64,000 nt of DNA. It comes from Hordeum vulgare subsp. vulgare. Lineage: Eukaryota > Streptophyta > Magnoliopsida > Poales > Poaceae. The notes beneath the pieces are model-generated. The model was not told the origin of the DNA and searched no databases. It worked only from the letters and a program-made list of their open reading frames with translations. Made by a program: the position numbers and the translations under genes. Shown one piece after another: positions 31,154-45,232 of this stretch; positions within the stretch are counted from its first letter, which is position 1; the number at the start of each line of letters is the position of its first letter. The stretch lies in the NCBI RefSeq assembly GCF_904849725.1, contig NC_058521.1:434514676-434578675 (forward strand), written 5' to 3'.

Positions 31154-34100
31154 TGTAACAGCCCGAACCGACGCTCTGGAAGATTCCCTTTCGTTCCATT
31201 GTTGCCTTGTGATTTATTTGGTTGTCGCGGTCTTCATCGCATCATTCGCATCATGCGCATAGCGCTGTCATTCCATTACCGTCATTTTTCAAAACTTGCA
31301 TCCGTTATTAGTTGATGGTCCTCTCCGTTTTTGTCGTTGACCATTTGAGACCAACCACATACGCGCGCCCGTGGCACCAATAATATTTTGTTTTTTAAAA
31401 GTGTGTATAATTTTTTTTCGGATTGGGTTGAAAGTTTCCAGGTGGTCTTCTTTTAATGTAGGTAGGCTGCCTACCAAATTCGTTGCAATAGGAGTCAATT
31501 TGATACGAGAACCATTAAATGTATAGCGACACTATAGTCGTCAAATTGTTGGACGTTTTCGGTTTATAAAAACTCTTTCATGGGCCACAACCTTCTCTCT
31601 CATCCCCACCTAGCCCATCTACACAACCCACTAGACCCACCTAGCCCGTTCCTCCATTCATGGTCGTCGGATCGCGATCGGACGGACGAGGTCCATTCCA
31701 ACATAAACCATTCCCTATATAAATCCACCTTGTGAAGAGAGATTCTCACTCAACTAGGATTCCCCTAGCCAAATTTGCAGCCGTCCCCTAAAACACCCTT
31801 ACTTCTAGCCCCACATCCCTCCAATCCCAAGATCCCCACTCCCTCTCCAATTTCAGCCCTCAGATCTGAAATTAGAGGGTCCATATTCGTCCTCCAGCCC
31901 CGTCGGACATGTCCGTGGCCGACGTGGACATGTCCGGGCGACCCCAGTGCCCCAAGCACCTGCCTCCAGCCAGTGTTGCCTCTCTTTCCCACGGCCCTTG
32001 CTGGAGCACCGCCCGGCCGGCCACCTGAGCGTGCCGCCGCGCCCCTTGCCGCCTCAGCCGACCACCGCGGCGCGCCCCCGTCCGAGCCGCGATCAGCCGC
32101 GCGTGTCGTTGCTCCTCCCTGTGTCCGCCATGCACGCCTCCCATCTCGGTCTCCCCAATCCGATCTGCCAACGCCGGCGATCAGAGCCACCGCCAAGTTT
32201 GGAGCCGGGACCTCCACGACTAGATCCTTCGATCCCCGACCTTGCCGCCCTTGGTTGCCCCCGCCATTGCCGGCAACCGCTGTGCAGTCGCCGCCCCTGT
32301 AACCCTCCTTGTGCGGGCGCACGAGGAGGACAACGTGCCCGCAGCAACCGCTGCAGGGCCGCCACCTCGTCCAGCCTCGCCGTTGCTGGCCCAGCTCGCG
32401 GAATCGGCCTCGAGGCCGAGCTCCCCACCGCACCTCTAGTCGGCATCAGCCTCTCCACCGACTTGGGCCAGAGCTCACTAGGTGAGCAGACCCATCCCCG
32501 CTATCAGATCCCCGTGGGCAGTATTTAATATTATGAGCCTAATAGATTCGTCCTAGTTAACGTTTTTCCTATAGAACGATTTTTCCAATTTAATATTATG
32601 AGCTCCTAATATATTATGACCAATTTTAATTAAAAAAATGCATCATTTTAAAATGCCAATAACTAATTAACCGTGGGTCGCATGTAAAAACTTTATATAT
32701 GTAAGATGCTTAGTTTTTGTGTAGATTAATAATTTGCAACTTTCACACATGTTAAAAATATTTAAACGAGTTGTTTGCTTTGTTTTGCATGATGTCATAT
32801 TAAATTTTTTAATCCGTAGCAAAATAACCGTGCGTCGGATTTAAAAACTTTGTACATAAAAATGTTTAGAATTTTGTGTAGTTTCACAATATTCTACTTT
32901 TAACCATGCTAACAATACTTAACTACCTGTTTTCATGTAATTTGCTTTAATTTCATGTCAAAACGGTTTAATTCATAACTAATTAATCATTGCTCCGATT
33001 AAAATGTTCCATATATGTAACTTGACTAGAAAAATATGTAGAATGACGTGGTAGCATTTATTTTTTTGTTTAATAACTATAAAATTGTGTAATAGGCAGA
33101 ATAGTACCGGAACCTTAATTTGCATATGGGACTTTCCGGAATTGTTATTCGTTGTTCTGGCCTCATTTAAACTTGCCTGGAATTTCATGTAGTTTCTTAA
33201 TAACTTGTTGTATCCATAATTTATATATTTGTGGCTGTCATTTGCATAGATTTTACATCCATGTCATATTATCTTGTGATGATCATATCTTTTAAACCGT
33301 AGCTCCGTTTTACGTGATCTATATATATGTAAATTGACTAGAATGACGTGTAGAATCACATGTTTCGTTTTATTTAGTTGTTTAATAAATATAAAATGTT
33401 TCTAGTTGATATGTGGACCGGTTTCAAAATTGACATATGAGATCATTTCGGAAATGCTATATATTGTTTCTGGCCTCATTTAAAATGCCTAGATAGTGTA
33501 GTTTATTTATGCTTCATTTCTTCCCACATTTAACAACATCTAATTTTGTCGTGTACATAAAGGAGAGTGAACTAAATATTTGAATGCGGAGTTTGGTCAA
33601 TATGCAACTCGCTGCATATTGAGCTTCATTTAATGTGTAATATTAATTGTTGTGCTTGGCCATGCCTTGCATAATTGAAATGGACATGCATCATATTTAA
33701 TTGTGCATCTTCTCATGAATATGTTTTGGTGTTTACCGTGTGTTCAATGTTGTTTCCGGATTGCTTCTTCTCAATAGAGTTGCGCAAGTGTGTCGGAGTG
33801 TGAGGATTCGTTCGACCATGTTGGTTCGTCTACTTCACGGATTCGTTCTTCTTCCAAGCGGATCACACACAAGATGCTCATTTCCCTAGATACCACTACT
33901 ATCATTGCTATGCTAGTTGTCTCATTTCTATCTCTATATCTCGCTACCCACAACATAAATGTTAGCCTCCCAACATTTCCATGAAAACCTCTAACCCCCT
34001 CCACAACCCAACAAACCCTTGTTTGGCTATGTCAATGCTTTCTCAGCCTTCTTATAGCGTTGCTAGCAATAGGTGAAGTTGATTTTCCATGTGACAACAT

Positions 34101-35530
34101 GAATTCCTTGTTATATCACCATATTTTTGCTATTTAATTTAATACACCTATACACTTGGTAAAAGGTGGAAGGCGTTGCCTTCTTGCTCGGTGTTTTGTT
34201 CCATCTTTGTCTCCTTAGTTACTTGTGTACCGATGTAATGGTCCATAATTGAGCGCTCCTAACATGCTTGGGGTTGTTATGGGGACCCCCTTGACTTTCA
34301 TTTTGGGATATAACTCTTTTGGCAAGGCCCAACATTGGTACTATATTTATCTAGTAACTAATAAACTTGATAGGGACCAGTCGACTCCCGTGGATAATTA
34401 ATCAACCCCCAGGTCAATGCTCCTCATGAGTGTGAGTCCAACCCAGAGCAGCTTATTAACGCTACCCGAGGAAACTTAGTGTTTGGCGTGGTAACCATCG
34501 CTCATCTGGTATGCCATGAGAACGAGATACGCAAGTCCTATAAGGATCATTGACACATCGGGCAGCCTTGCTGGATTTGTTTTACCTTTCTCAAACGGCT
34601 TGTGCGAGGAATTCTGAGGATACTATGTGCTATCTCGAGGTTGAGGTTTTCCACCAGGAAGTGAGGAGATCATGGATTTTCCATGGCCGAGGTTTCTAAC
34701 ACAACTTGTGGTAGTTTGTGATGGACTAGTTGGAGCACCCCTGTAGGGTTAAATATTTTCGAAAGCCATTTCCACGGTTATGTGGCAACTTGAAAATTTT
34801 GTTTAACACCCGTTCATAGCAAACCTGAAGTAAACTTAATTAAAACTTGTCAACTGTGTGCGTAACCGTGACTGTCTCTTCTCGTGAGTTCTTATCATAG
34901 AGAGGGCACGGTGGGGTTCTGTCTAACATAAGTAGGTGTTGAGAATCATTTCTTGATCATTATTAGTTCACGTTCGTTTATGCGTAGATCACCCCCTCTT
35001 ATTCTTGTACTCATAAGTTAGCCACTCAATTAAATGTTTAGTCGCTTGTTGCAACCTGATCACTTAACCATACCTCACCAATTAAGCTTTGCTAGTCTTG
35101 ATACCTTTGGAAATGAGATTGCTAAGTCCCTGTGGCTTATAGATTACTACAACAACAGTTGCAGGTACAGGTAAAACAATACTTTGACGTGAGTGTGATG
35201 ATTGTTCTATTTGGAGTTTCTTCTTCTTCTACTTCATCGATCTAGGACGGTTTCTAGGCCGGCATCCTGGAATAGCAAGGATGGATGTCGTTTTACCGTT
35301 TGGTTTCGCCCGTAGTCGGACCCTTCTCTTCTACATGGTGTCTGAATGTATTGTTGTATAGATGTGTTCATGTTGTAGCTTGTGGTGAGTGTAAGCGAAT
35401 TCCATATAGTCATCTCTTCTGAAAATGTACTTGTAACGATATCCATTCTTGTGAAACAACGAGATGCGCTTCTATGCCTTTCGAGGTCCTCGTGCCAATA
35501 TAAGGATAGGACCGCATATTGCGCGTTACA
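31154..35530 (+). repeat. 5' LTR of LARD-like element F
   Basis: Starts TGTAACAGCC and ends GCGCGTTACA (inverted TGTAAC/GTTACA). Layout: a TATA box CTATATAAAT at 31715-31724, a GC-rich leader 31790-32520 with several long but non-conserved open frames, then AT-rich sequence. LTR2 follows it closely from 38932. Confidence 0.93.
31715..31724 (+). promoter_or_regulatory. TATA box in LTR1 of F
   Basis: CTATATAAAT, conserved as CTATATAAAC in LTR2 at 39496-39505, about 60 bp before a GC-rich transcribed-type region. Confidence 0.7.
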
Positions 35531-38500
35531 AGTTGGTATCAAAGCAGTACCGACCTAGGTGCCCCCTTGATTGATCAAACTTGGCCGAGTCGAGTCTAGT
35601 GAAAAAACTACTTTGGGTCTAGTTATATATCGAAGAGTAGGATTCTTTTTACTCCTCTTCTAAGCTGTGGTGAGGAATTCTGACGTAGAAATTTTAATTA
35701 TATTTCTCTTCTCACTCAAAAAACTTTTAGGATCACGCAGGTATTTTGGAACCTCTATGATGTCGATGTGATGGAGTTCTGACTTGGTGCGTCCTGTCTG
35801 ATTTTATTTCTTCCAGGGAGTTGAGCTCCTGGGGATTCTTGACACATCGTTATCATTTAGTTTCCTTAGTATCTCAAGATGGAGGATGTACGAAATTGCT
35901 TCAATACTCTTTGTGGAGAGAGGAGTTTGGTGTCACCCGGTACTAGGGAGAGCATCCACATGTACTGCCATAATTGGTATCGTTGTGATTATGAGGATCT
36001 AAGTTAGATTAGTTTCCGAGATCTCTCGTTATGTGTAGACGGATGTGATACACTCGACGGGTAGTTTTATTTCTAGGAGTTGAGTGATGGATTTTACTCC
36101 TTGAATCCGTGACCCGATTGCATAACCAAAAATTTTTGGGAGTTCTTATGTGGGAATTCAAGTTCTTACTTAGGATTATCTTTCAACAGATGCATGATGC
36201 TAGGTTGGGGTTCGACATCTAGTGGATTCGTTTGTTCATGGTCTGTCTTACAGAGGATAGTCTCGATATATGTCGTCAAATATGCTTCGTCAAGTCTTGT
36301 AGTTTGCTACGCCTAAGGAGCATATTCGAGCGTCATTTCAATATGTCAATCCAATGGATGATCGAGCCTGTTCGAACCTTACCATGAAAATATCGGACGA
36401 AATCTCTATCATGAATTTGTTCTGGCTTTTCCTACAACCATCATCCATTGTTTTGTTGGAGTATGGTAATTCGAGTTGCTTCGATGTCAAGTGGTGATTT
36501 CATATCTTTTCTAAGTGGTGTTCACATATTTCTATCATAGTGCTAATCATTTTGCTCAATCAATTATCATGTCAATTCTTTCAACCGGGTTGCTTCTCTT
36601 CAAGTAATTGATTCCTTTTCAATCTTTGCAAGATCAATCCTCATAGTTTATTCTGGAGTTCGTCTCATCTGTCCCAAGTTGTCTTTCTTTTCCCTCCCTC
36701 CCGTCCTTTTCTTCAGTGATTTAATTATCATCCAAGTGCCTTTCTTTTCATTGTTTCTCCCGCTATGTTTTCTTCTTTATTGTATTTGGTGATTCATTGT
36801 GAATATTTTGAGGAGTTTCGAGTTCATCATTTCTTCGTCACCATATTCTTCTGTGGTGAATTCAATTCAAGCTTCGGTGTTCATCATATCCTTTTCATTT
36901 GTTCAATGCTTTCCGTGTTGGAAATTCTTATCCAAGCCTCTCGTGTTTGTTACTCTCTCTCTATTCTATCCAGAGTGTTGAAGAAACGTTAAAAGGTTCT
37001 TTTTCTCATTCAAATTCTTTTAAATTATTTCGAGGTTCTCACCTCATCAAGTTTTGATTTGTATCGGTGCAATATCTCCTTCTAATAATTTGTTTCAATG
37101 GTGATTTATTTTGAGTGGGACCATAACCTGTAGGTTTTCCCAGGATCTTACCTGGCTCTTCTATTCTTTCCAGAGATCTCTAATTCTTTTCAGATGTGAC
37201 GTAAGCATGAATTCCATCAGTCATATTCCTTCTCCAAGGTTGTTTTGACTTTTTTCATCATTGGATCAACCTTTTCCCTTATTCGTGATTCTGAAGTGTC
37301 TGAGTAATTGATGGTGTCTCTCGCCTTCATTCTCAGCTTGAAGACTGAAGGAGTGTTTCTCTTTAATCTCTGTTCCTTCTTTTGAATATTCACCATTTCA
37401 TCTTGGTGTTATTCTTTCTAATTGTTTCTAATCATGAGAAATTCTTTCCATATCTATCCGTAATATTTCAGTGTTGTGTTAATTTATCGATCCTCCGAAG
37501 CCCATCATTTTAGAAGATTTATTCTTTCTCAAATTCTTCTCAATTGTTGTATCTTCGTTCGAATCTCAATTATTCTGGTGCCTTGTTGAAGTTTTTCTGA
37601 TAGGCGGATCATAGTCTCTTCGTTCTCATGTATCTCCATTCATTCTTGGTATCCTCATCCATTTGTGAATTCTTACCGGTTGTTCTTTCAATACTTCTTC
37701 AAGTTTGTGCTCCATCTCTCTTTCTTCAATCTTTTCAAGAAGAATAAGTGGTATGCTAAATCCGTTGCTTGTCATCAATTTAACTTGATGGGGGATACGC
37801 ATAACATAATTCTTATTCTTGTTCCCTCAAGGTGATTTCAATTCTTCTACCGGAGTGGCTCACGATATCAATTTTCGATTATAAGTGCTTCATATTTTCT
37901 TTCCATAGTTCCAAGATTTTCTCAAGTGTATCTTTGTGAAGTTCCATATAAATCTTTGCAAGGTCATAAACTTATTCTTTTCATCATTCTTTTGTATACG
38001 GGGGCTCTTCATGGTGGTTCTTCATGAATTTAATTAATTCTCAATGGTTTCTTCAAGATTCTTGTTGGAGAACCTCAAGTATTCTTTCTCTTGCATTTCA
38101 AAGTGCATTTTTTCCTCAATCATCCTTTGAGGTGGTGTTATAGCATTCTTGACTCATGAGGAGTCTCGAAGCGAATTTGTTTCAAGAATGAGATATTTAA
38201 ACCCACCAATTCTTTGATCATGAGATATTTTTCAACCCATCTTTTCTTCATTGAAGTTATCTTGGATTGGATTTCACCTAAACCTTTCGTAAGGATTGTT
38301 GCCATTATGGTGATTATCGTTGATCCAAGTTCTCAATGTATCCTCTTGGTGAAAGAAGTTTTGCATATTTTGTTGCTCCCAAGCAATCGTTGTTTCCATT
38401 AGTGGTCGGTTGTCACCTCACAATTTTGAGAGGGTTTTCCATAAGACCACAAGTAGCTTGTTCTTTTTGTTGTTGATTTTCCAACAACTCCATGCAATTC

Positions 38501-38931
38501 ATCTTGTCAGGATGCTTATCAAATTCCATTGTGGTAAAAGTTGTCATTTTGTTTCTTCTCCATCAAATGATCTAGTTTATATTTGTTTCTTCCAGAGGCA
38601 TGGTGATGTTGCTCTCTTCAACCCATCATTTTGTTTTGCCAAGATCATGTTCTTCCCTTGCTTGTCCATGTAGCCAGAGTGTTGTGACCTCTTTTCAATT
38701 CCCTTCATCTTATCAACTTTTGACTCTCTTTTCTACCGAAGTGCTGCCGAAATTTCTTTTGAATTATTGCTTGTTCCTCATGTCATTCTTCATCTCTTTG
38801 CAACTTCCAAGACTCATTGGTTTCAATCCTTTGTCAAAGAATAAACTAAGTTTTACCTCTTACTTTGTTCTCCCTCTTTCTCTTCTCATTCTAAGATCTC
38901 GGGATAAGATATCTTGTTAGTGGATGACAGT
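35531..38931 (+). other. Non-coding internal domain of LARD-like element F
   Basis: 3.4 kb without any recognisable gag, protease, RT or integrase. The plus strand is pyrimidine-rich with many TTCTT and CTTTTC runs between about 36500 and 38900, and open frames are short and motif-free. A weak tract, AGTGGATGACAGT, just before 38932 stands where the polypurine tract should be. LARD interiors are reported to be conserved in structure rather than coding. Confidence 0.8.
35533..35550 (+). promoter_or_regulatory. Primer-binding site of F
   Basis: TTGGTATCAAAGCAGTACC begins two bases after the LTR end. TGGTATCAGAGC is the tRNA-iMet complement; one base differs. It fixes orientation and LTR end. 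Confidence 0.85.
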
Positions 38932-41559
38932 TGTAAGAGCCTGAAACCGATGCTCCAGAAGATTCCCCTTTTGTTCCATTCTTGCCGTGTGATTTATTTG
39001 GTTGTCGCGGTCTTCATCGCATCATTCGCATCATGTGCATAGCATCGACACTTTGTTGTCGTCATTTTTTAAAACTTGCATCAGTTATTAGTTGTCGGTC
39101 CTCTCCGTTTTTGTCGTTGACCATTTGAGACCAACCACACATGCACGCGCTCGCGGCACCATTAATATTTTGTTTTTTAAGTGTGTATAAAGGTTTATAG
39201 GATTGGGTTGAAAATTGTCATGCAGTCTTATTTTAGTGTAGGTAGGCCACATGCCAAATTTCGTCGCAATCAGAGTCCATTTAATACCCCAACCATTAAA
39301 TGTATAGCGACACTATAGCTAGTCAAATTGTTGGACGTTTTTTGGTTTATAAAAAAATTGACGGGCCACAATCTTCCCTCTCATCCCCACCTAACCCATC
39401 TACACAACCCACTAGACCCACCTAGCCCCTCCCTTCATTCATGGTCATCGGATTGCGATCGCACGGACGAGGTCCATCCCACCATAGAACATTCCCTATA
39501 TAAACCCACCTTGTGGAGAGAGCCTCTTACTCCACTAGGGTTTCCCCCTAGCCAAATTTGCAGCCATCCAACTAGAACACCCCATCTTCTAGCCCCACAT
39601 CCCTCCAATCCCGAGATCCCCTCTTCCTCTCCAATTTCATCCCTCGGATCTAAAAATAGAGGGTCTAGATTCCTCCTGCAGCCCCACCGGACATGTCCGC
39701 AGCCAACATGAACATGCCCGGGTGACCCCAATGCCGTGAGCACCTACCTCTAGCTCGCGTTGCCTTGCCTGCCCGCGGCCCTCACCGGAGCATCGCCCGA
39801 CCGGCCGCCAGAGCGTGCCGTCGCGCACCTTGCCGCCTCAGGCGGCTACCGCAACGCGCCCCTGCCAAAGCCGCGAACAGTCGCGCGTACTGCGGCTCCT
39901 CCTTGTGTCCGCCATGGCCGCCTCCCACCTCGCGTCTCCCCACTCCTCTCTGCCTACGCCGGCGAGAAGAGACACCGCCGAGCTTGGATCTGGGACCTTC
40001 ATGACCGGATCCTTCGATCCCCGACCTCGCCGGCCTTGGATGCCCCCACCATCGCGGGCAACCATTGTGCAGCTGCCGCCCCAGTAGACTTGCTTGTGCG
40101 AGCGCACGAGGAGGACGACTTTCCCATAGCAACCGCTGCATGGGCTGACACCTTGCCTGGCCCAACCGCTGTTGGCCCAGCTCGTGCAATAGGCCTTGAG
40201 GCCTGGCTCCCCACTGCAGCTCGAGTCGGCCTCAGCCACTCCATCCTCTTTGGCAAGAGCCCACTAGGAGAGCAGACCCAACCCCGCTATCAGATAGTCG
40301 TGGGCGCTATTTAATAATATGCGCCTAATAGATCTGGCCTAGTTAATATTCTTTCCTGTAGAACGATTTGTTCAATTAGTGTCGGGATCTATTTTAATTA
40401 CAGAAAATGCATCATTTTGAAATGCTAATAACTAATTAACCGTGCATTGCATGTAAAAACTTTATATATGTAAGATGCTCGGAATTTCGTGTAGATTAAT
40501 TATTTTAAACTTCCACACTTGTTAAAAATATTTAAATGGACTATTTTCTTTGTTTTCTCTGATGCCATATTAAGATGTTTTAATCCGTAGAAATATAATC
40601 GTGCGTCGGGTTTAAAAACTTCATGCATTAAAAATGCTTAGAATTTCGTGCAGTATCACAATATCCAAGTTTCAACTATGCTAAAAATATTTAACTTGTT
40701 GTTTTCATGTAATTTGCATTAATGTCATGTCAAATCGGTATAACTCATAACTAATTAACCGTAGCTTCGATTAAAATGTTTCGCATATCTAACTTGACCA
40801 GAAAATGTGTAGAATAACAAGGTAGCATTTATTTTCCTGTTTAACAAATCTAAAATTGTGTTAGAGGGAGACAGTACCGAAACCTTAATTTGCATATGGG
40901 GACTTTCCTGAATTGTTATTCGTTGTTTCGCCCTCATTTAAACTTGCCTAGAATTTCATGTAGTTTCTTAATAACTTGTTGCATCCAATATTTACATGCT
41001 CGTGGCTGTCATTTGCATACATTTTGCATCCATGTCATATTATCTTGTGATGATCATATATTTTAAACCGTAGCTCCATTTTAGATGATCTATATATGTA
41101 AATCGACTAGAATGACATATAGAATCACATGGTCCACTTTATTTCGCTGTCTAATAAATAAAAAATGTGTATAGTTCAGATCTGGACAGATTTTGAAATT
41201 AACATATGTGGTCATTTCAGAAATGTTATATGTTGTCGAATCATTTAACATGCCTAGATAGTGTAGCTTATTTATGCTTCACCTCTTTCCATGTTTAAAA
41301 ACATTTAATATTGTCGTGTATCAAAATGAGAGTGAACTAAGTATTTTAATGTGGAGTTTTGTCAATATGCAACTCGTTGCATATTGAGCTTCATTTAATG
41401 TGTTGTATTAATCGTTGTGCTTTGCATGCCTTGCATAATTAAAATGGACATGCATCATATTTGATTGTGCATCTTCTCATGAATATGTCCTGGTGTTTAT
41501 CGTGTGCTGAATTTTGTTTCCGAATTGCTTCTTCTCGATAGAGTTCCGCAAGCATGTCG
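38932..41559 (+). repeat. 3' LTR of F, first part
   Basis: Aligns with LTR1 from TGTAA(G/C)AGCC through about 33795. CTATATAAAC at 39496-39505 is the TATA box. It is interrupted at 41559 by Copia C1 with target duplication TGTCG. Confidence 0.92.
41555..41559. repeat. Target-site duplication of Copia C1 (TGTCG), left copy
   Basis: Repeated exactly at 54425-54429. Confidence 0.92.
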
Positions 41560-43333
41560 TGTTGGGGCTCGAGGGAGAAATTAAAAAAAAGTCCTACGGA
41601 ACACCAAGATCAATCTAGGAGATGCTAGCAACAAGCAAGGGGTGGATCATCTTCATACCATTAAAGATCGCTAAGCGGAAGCGTTACTATGAACGCGGGT
41701 GATGGAGTCGTACTCGCAGCGATTCAGATCGCAGTAGATGGGATCCAAAGCGCCAAACAACGGTGCCTCCACGTTCAACACACGTGCAACCCGGTGACGT
41801 CTCCTCTACCTTGAACCAGCAAGTGGAGAGGGGAAGTTGATGAAGAGCTCCGGCAGCATGACGGCGTGGTAGCGGTGGAGCTATGTGGTTCTCTGGCAGG
41901 GCTTTGCCAAGCACCACGGAGGAGGAGGAAGAGAGAGGGCAGGGCTGCGCCGAGGTGGATGGAAAACTTGTGTGCTGCAGCCCCAAAACCCTTGGGCATA
42001 TATAGGAGGAGGGGCAGGGCTGGCCGGCCATCCTAGGGAACCCTAGGAGGGGCGGCGGCCACCCTAGGTGGGAGGCGCGACGTCCTAAAGAGGAGGAGGC
42101 GGCTAGGTGGGAGGTGGCTTGCCTCCTAAGTTGGAGGTGGGCGACCTCCACACCCTAGGGTGGACAGCCCAAGGCGCCTTGCGCCTTGGTGGGTCGTGCA
42201 CCAGCCCATCTAGGGGCTGGTTCCCTTCCACTTTCGGCCCACATGACCCTTCGGGGCTGGTGGCCCCTCCCGATGGACCTCCGGAACCCTTCCGGTGGTC
42301 CCGGTACAATACCGATGATCCCCGAAACATTTCCGGTGATCAAATCTCCACTTCCTATATATGAATGTTTACCTCCGGACCATTCCGGAGCTCCTCCTGA
42401 CGTCCGGGATCTCATCTGGGACTCTGAACAACTTTTGGTAACCACATACTATTCTCATTACAACTCTAGTGTCATCGAACCTTAAGTGTGTAGACCCTAC
42501 GAGTTCGGGAACCATGCAGACATGACTAAGACACCTCTCTAGTGAATAACCAACAACGGGATCTGGATATCCATGTTGGCTCCCACATGTTCAACGATGA
42601 TCTCATCGGATGAACAACGATGTCGGGGATTCAATCAACCCCGTATGCAATTCCCTTTGTCTATCGATACATAACTTGCCCGAGATTCGATCGTCGGTAT
42701 CCCCATACCCTGTTCAATCTCATCACCGACAAGTCTCTTTACTCGTTCTGTAACACATGATCCCGTGACTAACTCCTTAGTCATATTGAGCTCAATAGGA
42801 TGGTGTATTACTGAGTGGGCCCAAAGATACCTCTCCGTCATACGGAGTGAGAAATCCCAGTGTCAATTCGTGCCAACCCAACAGACACTTTCAGAGATAC
42901 CTGTAGTGCACCTTTATAATCACCCAGTTATGTTGTGACGTTTGATACACCCAAAGCATTCCTACGGTGTCCGCGAGTTCCACAATCTCATGGTCTAAGG
43001 AAATGATACTTGACATTAGAAAAGTTTTAGCAGACGAACTACATGATCTTGTGCTATGCTTAGTATTGGGTCTTGTCCATCACATCATTCTCCTAATGAT
43101 GTGATTCCGTTATCAATGACATCCAATGTCCATGATCACGAAACCATGACCATCTATGGATCAATGAGCTAGTCAACTAGAGGCTCACTAGGGACATGTT
43201 GTGGTCAATGTATTCACACATGTATTACGGTTTCCGGTTAATACAATTATAGCATGAATAATACACAATTATCATGAACAAGGAAATATAATAATAACCA
43301 CTTTATTATTGCCTCTAGGGCATATTTTCAACA
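41560..43333 (-). repeat. 3' LTR of Copia C1
   Basis: This 1774-bp LTR starts TGTTGGGGCTCGAGGG and ends CATATTTTCAACA, followed by polypurine tract GTGCAAGTGGGAGAC on the minus strand (43334-43349). Pairs with 52662-54424. Confidence 0.93.
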
Positions 43334-43365
43334 GTCTCCCACTTGCACTAGAGTCAATAATCTAG

Positions 43366-43620
43366 TTACATTGTGATGAATAGAACACCCATAGAGTTCT
43401 GGTGCTGATCATGTTTCGCTCGTGGAAGAGGTCTAGTCAATGGATCTGCGACATTGAGATTCGTATGAACTTTACAAATATCTATATCTCCATCCTGGAT
43501 GTATCCATGAATGGAATTGAAGCGACGCTTGATTTTCTTGGTCTTCTTGTGAAACCTGGGCTCTTTGGCAATGGCAATAGCACCAGTGTTGTCACAGAAG
43601 AGAGTCATCGGGCGGCTTAC
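43366..43620 (-). pseudogene. RNase H remnant of Copia C1
   Basis: Only the last part of the polyprotein survives: PMTLFCDNTGAIAIAKEPRF (near 43600), KKTKKIKRRFNS, VHTNLNVADPLTRPLPR and the end GVLFITM. Upstream the frame runs straight into leader sequence (GTTTGCATACAACGGGTG on the minus strand), so gag, protease, integrase and RT were deleted. Confidence 0.9.
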
Positions 43621-44148
43621 ACCCGTTGTATGCAAACGTTAGAATCTATCACACCCGATCATCACGTCGTGCTTCGAGACAACGATCCTTTGCAACGGTG
43701 CACACTTAGAGGAATACTTATCTCAAAATTTAATGAAGGATCATCTTATCTTTGCTACCGTCATTCTAAGCAATAAGGTGAAAAACATGATAAACATCAC
43801 ATGCAAATCCTATAGTGACATGATATGGCCATTATCATCGTGCGTCTTTGATCTCCATCTTTGGGCACAACATGATCACCACCGTCACTGGCATGACACC
43901 ATGATCTCCATCATCGTGTCTCCATGAAGTTGTCTCGCCAACTATTACTTCTACTACTATGGCTAACGGTTAGCAATAAAGTAAAGTAATCATATGGCGA
44001 TATTAAGATTGACACGCAGGTCATACAAAAATTTAAGACAACTCCTATGGCTCCTGCCGGTCGTCGTGAGTCCATTACAAGAACATGATCAATCTCATAC
44101 ATCACATATATTTCATCACATCCTTTTGTCCATATCACATCACATAGC
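43621..44148 (-). other. Leader of Copia C1, first piece
   Basis: Collinear with the C0 leader from about 9753 (GTTGTATG..AACGTT, CACACCCGATCATCACGT) to about 10255. Interrupted at 44148 by C2; resumes at 52262. No gene. Confidence 0.85.
44144..44148. repeat. Target-site duplication of Copia C2, left copy (ATAGC)
   Basis: ATAGC before C2 and ATAAC (52257-52261) after it; one mismatch. Confidence 0.75.
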
Positions 44149-45232
44149 TGTTGGGGAACGTTGCATGGGAAACAAAATAATTCCTACGCACACGAAGACC
44201 TATCATGGTGATGTCCATCTACGAGTGGAGAATTGGATCTACGTACCCTTGTAGATCGCATAGCAGGAAGCGTTAAGAAACGCGGTTGATGTAGTGGAAC
44301 GTCTTCACATCCCTCGAATCGTCCCACGAACCGTCTCGCGATCCTTCCCACGATCCTTTCCGATCTAGCGCCGAGCGGACGGCACCTCCGCGTTCAACAC
44401 ACGTACATCTCGACGATAATCTCGGCCTTCTTGATCCAGCAAACAAGACGGAGAAGTAGATGAGTTCTCCGGCAGCGTGATGGCGCTCCACTGGTGGTGA
44501 TGATCTACTCCTGCAGGGCTCCGCCCGAGCTCCGCAGAAATCCGATCTAGAGGTAAAACTATGTGGTATAGGCTAGAGTTGCACGTGCTAAAGTTGTGTC
44601 TCAAATCAGCCCTAAACAAACCAATATATATAGGAGGGAGGGGGAGGGATAGCCTTGAGGCACAAGGCCTCAAGGTGCGCCGGCCAAGGGAGGAGGAGGA
44701 CTCCTCCTCCAATTTGGTTTGGGAAGGAGGAGTCCTCCTCTTCCTGCCCACCTCCCTCTTTCCCTTTTTCTTTTATTTTCTTTTGGTATTTTCTTATGTG
44801 GCCCCATGGGCCGCTTCGGCTGACTCCACCAGCCAACTAAGGACTTGTGGCACCACCCTAGTGCCTTGGGCTCACTCCTGGGTGGGTAGGCCCCTCCTAG
44901 TGAACTCCGGGAACCCATTCGTCACTTCCGGTACACTGCCGGAATTGCCCGAAACTTTCCGGTAACCAAATGAAACCATCCTATATATCAATATTTGTTT
45001 GCGGACCATTCCGGAAACCCTCGTGACGTCCGTGATCTCATCCGGGACTCCGAACAACATTCGGTAACCACACATATATCTCAACTATACTAAAACAACA
45101 TCGGACCTTAAGTGTGCACACCTTGCGGGTTCGAGAACTATGTAGACATGACCTGAGGCACTCCTCGGTCAATATCCAATAGCGGGACCTGGATGCCCAT
45201 ATTCGATCCTACATATTCTCCGAAGATCTTAT
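44149..45232 (-). repeat. 3' LTR of Copia C2, truncated
   Basis: Matches 50440-51523 of the 5' LTR and breaks after GAAGATCTTAT, where the 5' LTR continues CGGTTGAACC. Joined to Gypsy leader sequence of fragment H. Confidence 0.88.

Noticed and set aside
31765..32528. Long open frames on both strands (up to 222 codons) in the GC-rich part of F's LTR1
   Set aside because: Frames are open in several phases at once because of high GC; there is no known domain, and the matching part of LTR2 (39700-40314) has different frames.
35531..38931. Host genes inside the LARD interior (for example frames at 36765 and 38410)
   Set aside because: Frames are under 110 codons, Phe/Leu/Ser-rich from pyrimidine-rich DNA, with no motif; LARD interiors are non-coding.
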